Shown here in pieces: positions 45,160 to 55,434 of a DNA stretch of 64,000 nucleotides. Source of the stretch: Orobanche coerulescens (lineage: Eukaryota > Streptophyta > Magnoliopsida > Lamiales > Orobanchaceae). Position 1 is the first letter of the stretch; each line of letters opens with the position of its first letter. Below the pieces are notes generated by a model. It was not told where the DNA came from. It searched no databases and worked only from the letters and a program-made list of their open reading frames with translations. The stretch covers positions 203,441,096 through 203,505,095 of the forward strand of contig CM065802.1 of the NCBI GenBank assembly GCA_033398695.1. Direction: 5' to 3'. The position numbers and the translations under genes were made by a program.

Positions 45160-45750
45160 AATGAATTTTTCCACGCCACACTTAAATCCAGGGGGACTGC
45201 TGGGATAAATGTCCTTTTTGATGCTGATGGGAACAGGCTAATTGGGGAAGAGAAGATTAAAAGAGAAGTATTGACTTTCTACCATAAGCTACTTGGTACT
45301 CCTGCAACAACAAGCTTCGCAGTAGATATACAGACTGTGTACTCAGGTCACACCTTAACAAATGGTCTGAGGACAAAGCTGGTTAAGTCTGTTACAGAGA
45401 AGGAAGTGTATGAAGCTTTACTCTCTATTGGAGATGGGAAGGCTCCACGGGCTGATGGCTTCACTTGTAAGTTCTTTAAAGGCTCTTGGAAAATTATTGG
45501 AAAAGATATAACTGAAGCAGTTCAAAACATTTTCAGATCAGGTAAACTTTTTAGGAGCATTAACACTACACTTATTACCTTGATCTCTAAGAGCCAGAAT
45601 GCCACCACAATCAAGGACTATAGGCCTCTAACTTGTTGCAGTGTACTTTATAAGATCATATCAAAAATCATGACTAATAGGATGAGTGAATTCATGTGTT
45701 CATTGGTTTGAGATGAACAAGCAGCCTTTGTGCCTAGGAGGTATATCCAT
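45160..45750 (+). pseudogene. LINE (L1-type) reverse transcriptase fragment
   Basis: A plus-strand frame reads NEFFHATLKSRGTAGINVLF, KREVLTFYHKLLGT, then GDGKAPRADGFTCKFFKGSW, then TLITLISKSQ, DYRPLTCCSVLYKIISKIMT and, after one TGA (about 45709), DEQAAFVPRRYIHC. These are the N-terminal RT motifs (fingers and the GKAPG.DG block) of plant L1-type LINEs. The catalytic YXDD part is missing because the G6 LTR begins at 45751. One stop and GADG changed to RADG. Confidence 0.9.
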
Positions 45751-46165
45751 TGTAATACCCGGATTTTCAGTACAAAATTTTCGCGTTATTTTATCTGAGA
45801 TATACTGGATAGCTTGGTGTCTATACAGTATGGGTAGAATAAATTGAGAACTAAGACAGCTGTATTGGTATATTTGTCGTAGTTGGTCGATAATTACATT
45901 TGAGGATATCTTGTATCAGGTTATCGTACTTTTGATATTGGGTATATCATGTGAGAATATTATTGGATTGAATATATCTATTTAATATGCCGTATGTTCG
46001 TATTCTGTATGCCGAGACATTGGACAAGAATGGCTGGAAATGGCTAAGTACAACCACGTTAGCACACGCTACAATGTATGTCTAGCGCACGCTAAGATGT
46101 ATACTTAGCGCACGCTAGGGTGCATACTTAGCACACGCTAAGAGGTTTGAGTTATGTACGCTAAG
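45751..46165 (+). repeat. G6 Gypsy LTR fragment
   Basis: Starts TGTAATACCCGG, the terminus used by G1 and G5, inside the LINE. It shares GGCTAAGTACA and the TAGCGCACGCTA palindromes (46052-46165) with the G4 LTR at 52093. It is broken at about 46165 before any TATA box or 3' end; the joined sequence is minus-strand Athila-like pol/gag. Confidence 0.75.
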
Positions 46166-47635
46166 GAGGCACCGACCTATCTGCCATTTGAAGAGTCATT
46201 CTTGTTGGTTTGATTCCTCCGAGTCCAAGCCTTAAATAAGTCGAGGATGGCATGAGATTCACACTTGCTCCCAAATCGAGCATGCCACGAGCAACCTTCT
46301 TATCTCCCATAGTGATGTCAATCATAAAACTTCCGGGATCGCCCCTCTTTTGACTCCTTGCTTCTACCTCGTAGAGCACCACTTTTTCGTTCCCAAAATA
46401 TCGTATCTTGTTGGAGGTCAATTCTTTGAAAAATTTTGTGTAAGCGGGAATGTTCTTCACATCATCCAAGAGAGGTAAGTTGACATGAACCTTCGAAAGC
46501 ATGTCGTAGATTTTGAAAAATTGCTCATCTTGCTTTGCTTTTCTAAGTCAGCTTGGAAAAGGGACCGGTGGCTTATATGGTTGAGCAGATTTGTGAAGCT
46601 TAGAAGTCGAAGTTGCTTCGTCTACTCTCTCTTCTTGATTTCCCGACCCATCTTCTTTCTCACCGCCCCTCTCCCTCTCTTTGGAAATCGTTTCTCTATT
46701 TCTCACTTTACCACTTCGGAGGGTGGTAATAGCTTGAGCTTGCTCGGGCTGACTTGGTAGTTTACCCCTTTCTTGTCTGCGTGCCTCGGTAGCAAGTTGC
46801 CTAATTTGAATCTCTAGTTTCTTCATCGAAGCTTCTAAAGATTCGAACCTTTTATTGCTTTCCTTAATGAATGCCGCAACACTCTCCTCAAGAGAGTTAC
46901 TTTGTTGTGGAGGTGGTTCACTTTGTGTTGTTTGTTGGGCTCGGTTTCCTCCGTTGTATTGAGCTTGGGCGCTTGTGTCATACGACATCGGGTTATTGTT
47001 TTTCCATGAGAAATTTGGATGGTTTCTTAGCCCAGATGATAAGTGTTCGAGAGAGGTGCATTTCTTGCATTTCCGCCATAAATATTCCTCCTCTCCTCCC
47101 ACTCGGGCCTTCCTGTGCTTTGTCCCATAGCCCAATTCACTTGTTCGATTTGTTCTTCTGGAAAAGTATATGGGCAAGAATTAGCATCATGTCCGGGTCC
47201 CCCACAAATTTCGCAAACTCGTGAGCTCGAAGATTTATTTTGAGTCTCTAGTTGTCTTAGTTCCCTTGTTAACTCATCGATTTTAGATTGCATCTCGTCC
47301 TTCTCGCTTACTTGGTTTACAGCTCCCATACGAACACGGACAGTTTTTTGTTGTGAATTAGCTCCCAATGTTTCATACACATCATAAGCTTGTCTCTCCG
47401 TTAACCCCCAAAACGAACCACCGGCTGCGTTATCCACTGCGCTTTGGCAATATTGAGTCAATCCATCATAGAAGAATCAATTAAGTAGTTGAAGCGGATA
47501 GTGATGGTGTGGGCATTGAATGAGGAGTATCTTGAATCGGTCTCATGCTTCGTGAAATGCCTCTCCATCTTGTTGTCCGAATGTTGAGATTTGGACTCTC
47601 AACTATGTAGTCTTCGAATGAGAGAAATATCGGTT
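46166..47635 (-). pseudogene. Athila-like gag-protease remnant
   Basis: On the minus strand: LRVQISTFGQQDGEAFHEA, ILLIQCPHH and SAVDNAAGGSF (Athila Gag), a zinc knuckle CEICGGPGHDANSC (about 47215-47175), a Ser/Gln-rich linker with AFIKESNKRFESLEASMKKL, then the aspartic protease with LDLGASVNLMPSSTYLRLGL (46290-46235), where the active site is D-L-G-A in place of the usual DTG/DSG, as is normal in Athila. It ends at MADRSVPP. Several stops (47570-47600, 47490) and frame changes are present. Confidence 0.85.
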
Positions 47636-48040
47636 AGGGCCAGAATGCCCCGGCCGCCATGATGGGTCGCTTCCTAGGCGGCTGAAAATGGAACCGTCCC
47701 GCCTCTCGAGTGTTTCTTCTCGTGAATCGGGGCTTCCTAACGATCGCTCGACAAGTAACCCCTTGATCTTCCATTTGCCCGCGCGGCGGATGGCTGATGG
47801 GGTAATTGCGGGCGTACCGCATGCTCTCTGTCGCTCCCGTAGGATGGCCATGGCCTCCTCGATCTGTTCCGCTGTTTGGAACTGATCGAGCGAGAAGCTA
47901 GGGCCGTCCCTCGGGGGCGGGATCGAGAGTCTCGCGCCGCCGTGGCTACCCTCCGCCGTAGGTTGGGGCTCGGATTGAGCCGGAATAAGGCGTCTGGCGG
48001 ATCGGAGAGTGGCTCTCTTCGATGTGGTGGCAGACTTCAT
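47636..48040 (-). pseudogene. Gypsy gag N-terminal part, joined in frame to Athila gag
   Basis: Minus-strand frame MKSATTSKRATLRSARRLIP, FSLDQFQTAEQIEEAMAILR, then RDGSIFSRLGSDPSWRP. The style (acidic/Arg-rich with G-S-(I/V)-x-x-RLG) resembles Gag of the Tat/Ogre group. At about 47635 it passes without a frame change into Athila-type sequence (YFSHSKTT, then a TAG). ATG at 48038-48040 lies 110 bp from the primer-binding site, a sensible gag start. Confidence 0.65.
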
Positions 48041-48149
48041 GATTCTGAAGGTTTTTATTTGAAGAACAGTGAGTGTTTCTTCAAGTATATGCTCCGGAGA
48101 ACAGTGGGTGGTCTTCGAAATGGTCGGAATGAAAATGAAGGTAAAGATG

Positions 48150-48167
48150 CCCTCCGTCTAGCGCCAA
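48150..48167 (-). other. Primer-binding site of the minus-strand Gypsy element
   Basis: The minus strand reads TTGGCGCTAGACGGAGGG four bases inside the LTR end. This is the non-Met type of primer site seen in Tat/Athila-like elements, not TGGTATCAGAGC. Confidence 0.7.
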
Positions 48168-48171
48168 TTGT

Positions 48172-49160
48172 TGTTACCCAAAATATTATCCGGAGATAAT
48201 ATGCTGGAATGGACGAGTAACAAACAAAATGCGAGAACACGTCCGTGGGAAAGTAAATAACACAAGATTTGCCGGGGTTGTTAGTCCCAGGCTTGAATGC
48301 TTTCGCGAGATATTATTAATATGAATATTTGGGAGTACAAATATTAATGTTAGAGTACAATTACAATGAGTGTAAATACCCTAGTTATCTTAGCTCTTGA
48401 GTGCTGAAGATTACCGGAAGAACCAGAGATGATGCTCTGTGAGTCCTTGTAACAACGATGGAGTGCTAAGTTCTTTAGCTGAATATCTGAGCCTCTGAAC
48501 TTCTGAACTCTTAAAATTTGAACAGTAGGGAGTTCTCGTTACTGCCGACCGTCTTTTGGTTAAGAGGTTCTGAGAGAGAAATCCTAGATAGAGTCAAGAG
48601 AAAAGTCGATGGATTTCCAAGTGCAGGAAGCCTTCTATTTATAGGAGAGGAGGTAGCTGGGATGTCTTGATTCCGAGTGGGCGATCGCCTTTCTCGTATT
48701 ATAATAAGCGGGCAATCGTCTCAGCACGTGGGTTGGTTACCTTAAAGTCCGCGGCTGCTACAGACAGCCAACTGTGCGAACCAGTGATAAAACGCCATGT
48801 GCCTTATGTTGCTGTCTTGGGAGGTCCACTTTGGACCTTTCAGCGGGTCTGTCGGTAGGTGAGGTTTGTCCTTGTCGTTGACAACTGTTGATGGGATGGA
48901 GTCAAAGGCCTTTCCCTACGGCGCCTTTTCCGGATCTGCACACTAGCCTTTACTCCGAGATCTGGTCTTGGTATATACGACGGACGATGGCCTTATACGT
49001 GGCATAGTACGGTCGTCCTTGGTCGGGCACCAGAGTCGATCGCTAGGTGTCAAGAGGTGGTTGCTTCGGACTCCGATCGCTCGGTACCTGAACTCGGTCT
49101 AGACTCTTCACTTGGCAAGTTGCCTTGGTTCATTTGACGCTGACTCAGTCGCTCGGCCCT
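48172..49160 (-). repeat. LTR of the minus-strand Gypsy element (outer end approximate)
   Basis: Starts TGTTACCCAAAATATT on the plus strand next to the primer-binding site. The outer end lies between about 49130 and 49190, where Copia RT coding sequence takes over; the exact base is not resolved because no partner LTR is in the window. Confidence 0.65.
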
Positions 49161-49993
49161 TATGACGATCGCCATCGAGATGTTTTAATCACGACACAAC
49201 ACTATATTCTTGGGATTCGACTCTACTGGGATAGATCGAAGAGAATGATAAGTTTTTCCCAAGCCCTCTATATAGATTTAATCTTAAAGAGGATTCCTTC
49301 CGATGCGACATGGAATAAAAATCACCTTGAAGATGTGTCCTCATAGTGTGGAACAATGAAAGGAAATGAGTTATAAACCATATGATTCGGTAGTGGGTAG
49401 CCTTACATATACTATATTGTGTACGAGATGTGTAATATCCGCAAATTCGATTTCCGGTAATTTTTCTTTTTGGCGAAAGTCCATTTTTACGACTTGCTTG
49501 GGACCGTTTCGTCACCCTGAGAATGATTAATTCCACACTTTTTGACATCCGAGTTCGTTTCGGAGTCGTTTTGTTGAGTTCCGTGCTTTTTAGCGACTTT
49601 TCCGCTCTTGAGTCGATTCTTGCGAATCTCATTCGAAACTGCTGTTTCGAGTTTCCTGTAAGTCTGTTTAACTTTGTTAGACGTGTTATGAACTTCGGTT
49701 TGGTTATTCGATCACGTATCATGATTTCCGGGCGTTTTGGGCCATTTTGTAATTTACCTAAAGTTATGGGTATCCGTATCTGTATTTGTTGTCTCGACCC
49801 TTTTCTTGGTCGCGTATGATTAATTATTGCATTACGTTTTCATTTCGAGTCGTTGATATCGTCCGCAAACTTTTCGTCGTGTTCGCCTGTGCGCTTTGGA
49901 AATCGAGGCGTGGTCGTGGCGGCCGAAAGTACTGGCCGGACCGTGCGGTAATCGCCGAGTCTTGGCACCGCCGAAAGCAGCACGGCAGAACCG

Positions 49994-50425
49994 GCGAGCG
50001 CACGCCACGGCCGGGACGCCGCGCGCTAGCTCGGCAATGTAGCGCACGCTGCCGAGTCACCAGGGCCAGACGCCATCGGCCCGGGCGCAGGGGTTACGAG
50101 GTTCGACTCGTGTAGATCGGCAGTAGCGCACGCCATCGCTTGGCCGTGGCGCACGCTAACCGGGCAGGGTAGCGCACGCCGTCGGACGACTAGCGACGCA
50201 CGGATGAGTTTGTTAGTCCGAGGCTCTCGACAGTCGGCTAGCGCGCGCAGAGCTTCCGGCCGTAGCGCACGCTAGCTGAGTCGGGCGACAAGTCATGGTC
50301 GGCAGACTGGTCGGTGGTGCCGGTCATGCGGGCCATGGCCGAGAGTCTTTGGCCGACATCTTGACCGATAGCGCACGCTAGTCCGGGAAGGCTAGCGCAT
50401 GCTAGTTCCGGCCCAGTATATAAAT
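49994..50425 (+). promoter_or_regulatory. G3 TAGCGCACGCTA cluster and TATA box (5' copy)
   Basis: About ten copies or near copies of TAGCGCACGCTA, TAGCGCGCGC and TAGCGCATGCTA in 410 bp, ending 12 bp before TATATAAAT. The cluster is the GC-richest part of the LTR and gives rise to chance open frames on both strands. Confidence 0.72.
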
Positions 50426-51011
50426 GACAGAGCAGCCACTTTTTCATTCATTTTTCATTTCCTTTCTCTTCGGTCCGCGGCTAGAGCTTTGGAGGAGATG
50501 AAGCCATGTTTTTAAACAATAAATCCATGAAGTTTCTAAGTTTATATCACCGATCAATCATCCTATAACATCCTTCGATCCAGCGAATCAAGGTTAGATC
50601 TTTAGAACCCTACTTTTGGGGAGATTTGGGGATTTTCGCGTTTTTGTCCGATTCATTCGGTTTTGCTGAGTAATTCATGATGAATATGATTAATCTTGTT
50701 GGTATTCTTAGTTTCCCTACGGATTCATGGTATATTTCGTGATTTTTACGAAATCGAGAGGGTTTGGTTGTGGTCCGCCCTCGTTGTCGTTTTTATACGA
50801 ATATAAATGAATCGTAGGCGGGTGTCCGGGCGTATTCCAATTCCGTATTCATTTAGAATCTGTTGTGATTGTATTCTTCGAATCGTTAGGTTCGGTTTCG
50901 ATGGTTCCTAGCATTCGTCGGTGACTTTCCATTCCGTTCGTTGCGTCGTCGATTATTCAAGGCAAGTATATATTTATGATTGTACGTTCTCGACTTTGAA
51001 AGTAAGTAATA

Positions 51012-51198
51012 TTGATGGTATGATATGAACGAACCGTTTTTACGGCATTCATAGATATATTGATGGCATAATATGAACGAACCGTTTTTACGGCATTCAT
51101 ATATGTATTGGAGGCATGATATGAACGAACCGTTTCTACGGCATTCATACATGTATTGGCGTATGATATGAATGAACCGTTTCTACGGCATTCACATA
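51012..51198 (+). repeat. G3 LTR tandem repeat, about 47 bp x 4 (5' copy)
   Basis: Units contain ATGATATGAACGAACCGTTT and then TTACGGCATTCATA. AACCGTTT...ACGG gives each unit a small stem. Read on the minus strand it produces the repeating peptide NGSFIS, which I take to be non-coding. Confidence 0.88.
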
Positions 51199-51748
51199 CC
51201 TCTTGATGTGACACTATGAGATTTAGTTATTCCGGAATACTAGTCTTGAATTGATGAATTGACGGTTACATTTACTTTATTGTCGAGGAGTATTCTGTTT
51301 CATACTTGATATACTTGCACTAGCTATTCGACGGCTAACCCCTTTATGGGGGAAATACTTTTTATGTATTTCAGGTTCCAGGAGAGCGGACAGGCGGGTA
51401 TCGGGTCGGCATGAAGATGATGGGCAAGTGTGATACTGTGTCTTGTCTCCGGTTATCTTTTTGGATTCCTCCATTCAGTGTTGTTGTACTGGAATGGATT
51501 TTAAATACTCGAGTATTGTATTTCAGTTTCCTTGATGTTGCGGCCTGTGTTGCCGAGGTATTGATTTGTGCAGTGATGTATATGGTTTCATTGGTTATGG
51601 TTTTGAATACCATTTGTATCGTCTTTCTTTCCATTGTATGTAGACCTTCTCGGTCAAGTTTTATAGTTCCGCGTTTGTTTAGCCTTGTGGGTTCCACGGC
51701 GGGGCTCACGGCGCTGTAATATACCCTGAATAACTTGGGGGTGTTACA

Positions 51749-52092
51749 GAATATGGTATCGGAGATTAGGTTTATGGATACCTAGGCTGTCGGTCTTTTG
51801 GGTCGATTGAGTCGTCATTTGCCCACAGTATCACTACTCTGCCACGGACGTGAACTCTTCCTTGAGATTTTTTAAGTTGCTAATTGCGATATTGGTGTAT
51901 ATCGGTATTATGTCGAGACTTTGTTTAGAAGTCGCATGCTAGTATCACGTGAGATCTTCGAATTCACAGACTTGTAAGTATGTTGTTCGGATTATTCGAT
52001 AATTCTTGGTGAATTTGAATTTCCGTTGAAATGTTGTTTGTGCGAGTGATTGCAAGTTTCGAGGACAAAACTTATTTTTAAGGGGGGTAGAG
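51749..52092 (+). other. G3 interior A: primer site to an internal polypurine tract
   Basis: ATATGGTATCGGAGATTAGG follows the 5' LTR, a primer-binding site with TGGTATCGGAG matching. After 300 bp without coding potential comes AAGTTTCGAGGACAAAACTT (52054-52073) and the purine tract AAGGGGGGTAGAG, ending exactly at the G4 LTR. Confidence 0.8.
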
Positions 52093-52962
52093 TGTTATTC
52101 CCTGATTTTTCGGATGTATTTTTTTTCGTTTATTTGTTGGATGTCGTTTATGGATAATTGTGCTTGAGGATGATGTGAACGTATGACAATGATGCTGAAT
52201 GCGTATATGTATTCATTGTGCCGTATGATCTTTTGGTATGTCGAGATGTTGGTAGAGAATAGCGGAAAATGGCTAAGTACAGCTACGGTAGCGCACGCTA
52301 AATATAAGGTCTAGCGCGCGCTAGTGATGTGTTTTATAGAGAGGATAGACGAGTGCTGAGAGGCATTTTGTCCATTCTCCTTCCGTCAGTCAATAGAGAG
52401 AACCTTGGGAAGTACTTGTAGTTCCTAAACATTGAGAGATGATTCTCTTAAACAAGATTAATATGGAGAGCTCGGATTTAAGTATTGTTCTTGAAGTTTT
52501 TGATGATTCTTGGAATGGAGATCAATTATTCTTCTTCGTGATTCGTCCATACAAGGTAATCCTCGTATCCCTTTGATAGTGGTTCGTTTTTTTTAAGGAT
52601 TACTACTTGGGAGGGAGTATGTTGGGAATCGTATATTTTGATGTTCGTCTTATTTCAATGTAAATGCATAAATTGGACTGTACTTTTATCCGCTGCGTGA
52701 GTATTTTGAAATGGCTTTTGGTATTTTGCCAACTGAATTTTATTTTGTAAAACCGATTCCCTAAACTGAGTTTTTTGGCATTTTGGCCTTGATCGTTTTG
52801 ACGGTATTTGGAAAATGATTTTTTTTAGTATTTGAAAAATATTACCGTCATCGGTCTTTTTGGCATTTTTGAAATGACGTGGAAAATTGTGCTTAGCCTG
52901 GTAAATCCTTGTGAGAGGGGTTTACAGCGTGTAATATTCCCAGGAGGATCTGGGGTGTTACA
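52093..52962 (+). repeat. G4 LTR embedded in G3 (870 bp)
   Basis: Starts TGTTATTCCCTGATT and ends GATCTGGGGTGTTACA. It has two palindromes (TAGCGCACGCTA and TAGCGCGCGCTAG, 52290-52325) before TTTTATAG (52332-52339). It shares a diverged stretch with G6. It is preceded by a polypurine tract and followed by ATTATGGTATCATGTG, a primer-site-like sequence, so both element-internal sides are present; there is no flanking duplication (TAGAG against ATTAT). Confidence 0.82.
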
Positions 52963-55434
52963 ATTATGGTATCATGTGATAATGTTATACGAGATTTATT
53001 GGAATTGTAATAAGAGATTTCGGATGTTGATATGATTATTGAGATCTTCTTCATATGATGATAACGGTATTGTTGCGATTCTTAAGGTTGTATGAATGGC
53101 ATGATGAAGGAAATGGTAACATGGAGATATATACCTCGGATATGTTGTTCTGAACGGGATTTCGGATATTTCGTGTTCTTGAAGAACTCTTGAATTATAC
53201 GAGGTGATGAAATTTTTTTTAAGAAGTGTTGATGTTTTGAAAATGAATATGGAATATTTATATCTAGAGCTAAACTATGTGTTTGAAATAATATTCGTAT
53301 AGGAATACGAATGTGATTATGAGTTTGATGAGACTATTATTCATCTCTGAATTTGGAAGCCCATACGTATGGAGCAAATGTTCAAGTCGAATGATTGGAC
53401 TATTTGATAACCTTTTTAATAGGATTATCTATTGTTTTGAACCAGTCGGATGATTCGAATTGATGACGGTCATAAGTAAATTTTAACAATGGATTTACGA
53501 GAAGGGAACCTTATCAATTCGTATTTAAGAATTGAGTTTGGAACATTTAGACCCTTATTATTGGTCCTAATTGGTTGCTGATATGATCATCATATTTCGA
53601 CTCGTATTGTGGACAGGATTTGTAAGTGTCTGAGTTGGATTGTTCAGACTGTGATTAGTCGAGATATGGTGAAACTATTGAGTTTGTGGTTTGGTGGTAT
53701 TGATATTGGTCGTCATCGAACCTGTTGATTATTAATCTTTCGTTTTACAATAAGATATGATGTTTGATCGTGAATTATGACTGTTGTGTTGCGGTTAAGG
53801 TTGAAAGGTTCGTAGATTAATACGAATGATATTGGTCGTCATCTATATGAGTTGAAAGGTTCGTAGATTAATATGAGTTTGTGGTTTGGTGGTATTGATA
53901 TTGGTCGTCATCGAACCTGTTGATTATTAATCTTTCGTTTTACAATAAGATATGATGTTTGATCGTGAATTATGATGTTTGGTGGTATTGATATTGATCG
54001 TTTTACAAGGTTGAAAGGTTCGTAGATTAACTTGGTCGAGACTGAGGAATTCGTAAGACGAAATCAACTGAATTGGTAACAGTTCGTTGTATTGATATCG
54101 AGGCAAGTTTTATACTCGTACTAGTCAATGAGACTAATGTTATCGTGTAGGTGTACGAATGTGTGTATCATTTCGAGACTTGGCCTCCTTATGATTGTAT
54201 TGATGTCAGGGGATTGTTTGATACGACACCCGTTGACAAATTATGCCAAATGTTATTGTTGTTCGTAAACGGCCGATTGAAGGCATTGATGTATTCGAAT
54301 TTCATCTTCATTAACGGTAACTGATTTAAGTGTGCCGAGACATCCGTTGTACCGTTGTTATTGAGTTTCTGTTCTAAGGTAACCGAAGTATTGAATTGAG
54401 ACTGTCGAAGATAGTTCCCATCCGTTGAGTCGTTATCGATTGGTCGTTCGAAGACAATCGAGATATTGAATGGGGATCGCCGAGGATAGTGCCCATCTTT
54501 GAGTTATTATTGTCGTGTTGGCCGACTCAAGGCAGCACACTATTATTCTGGTGAACTCGGTAATTTTGTGATCGTTGAGGGTGGAGGATTTCCCGAATTG
54601 TGGTGTTGTGGTTATTGCCGTGTTAATCGGTCCTTAGGGATTCTGGTCCCAGGATGGTTGTTTTGAATATCGTTGGTCGTGTCGATCTTTCATTATTCGT
54701 GTGTCATCGTTCACTTGGTGAGTCGTATGATCCGTAATGGGTATTTTATCCTTTGAGTTTCGTTGTCATGTTGTATCATGGCATATCTGGAATCATGTCT
54801 GCGTGCCGATTGGTTATATGTAGGATTTTTAGCCAGGCACTCGATGGTCATGCGTGGATGTTTCCGCATTGGACCGTGCACGCGAGACGTAGTTCTTGAG
54901 GGTAATTAGGTACATTGTCACACGTATATTCTGGATTCCGTATACGGGGTGGACATGTGCACGGACACATTTCCGGATCGGGCATACTGTGATGTCCCTC
55001 TTGAGCCTTATTGTTTGGTCGTTCGTAGTCCATGTTGTATTGGATATGTCCGACGATTTGTGGCTGGTTGTTCATACGCCGAGGGGTATGTCCGACAGTC
55101 AGGTTTGCTTCTTTGAGATCTGTATTGTGATGATTTACAGCTTTGGGCTGTTCGGCTTTCAGGCCATCGTGATATACAGCTTCGTCTGAGGGGTTTTCAG
55201 GCTATTGCGATGTATTGGTATTTTTGTTGGAGCCTTTAGGCATTATGATTCGTATTTACTTCAGCGTTGGCTTGGATTCCCATCGGGTAATGTATTGTTG
55301 TGTTGCTTGTAACGTTTCGCCGTTGGGCGTAAGTTACGCGTTTCTTGTGTATCTCGTTGAGTTTTCCTGGCGGGATATTGCTCTCCCTAGTTGTTTTAAG
55401 TTTCGGGACGAAACTTCTTTTAAGGAGGGTAGAA
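52963..55434 (+). other. G3/G4 interior B: no coding genes
   Basis: About 2.5 kb beginning with a degenerate primer site. It carries a 101 bp direct duplication (53680-53780 and 53875-53975), a segment at 54780-55060 that resembles part of the G5 LTR, AAGTTTCGGGACGAAACTT (55398-55416) and the polypurine tract TAAGGAGGGTAGAA (55421-55434). No gag or pol domain in any frame that I could recognise. Confidence 0.8.
53680..53975 (+). repeat. Direct duplication of about 101 bp in the G3 interior
   Basis: GAGTTTGTGGTTTGGTGGTA and the following sequence to GATCGTGAATTATGA occur twice, at 53680 and 53875, almost identical. A shorter piece (GTTGAAAGGTTCGTAGATTA) occurs three times between 53801 and 54030. 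Confidence 0.9.

Larger units (their letters stand above)
49431..51748 (+). repeat. G3 5' LTR (2318 bp)
   Basis: Contains a GC-rich palindrome cluster (49994-50405), a TATA box (50417-50425), a tandem array (51012-51198) and a 3' end GGGGGTGTTACA. It is nearly identical to the 3' LTR outside 49885-50410. Confidence 0.93.

Noticed and set aside
49786..50115. Open frames in the G3 LTR GC-rich zone (also 55790-56196)
   Set aside because: They cross the TAGCGCACGCTA cluster, differ between the two LTRs by frameshifting indels and match no protein.
50886..51214. Minus-strand repeating peptide (ECRRNGSFIS units), also 56913-57241
   Set aside because: Simply the antisense translation of the 47 bp tandem repeat in the G3 LTRs.
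52093..52962. Simple solo LTR (G4) inserted into G3
   Set aside because: No flanking duplication, and a PPT and a PBS-like site on the two sides show that it is joined to element interiors.
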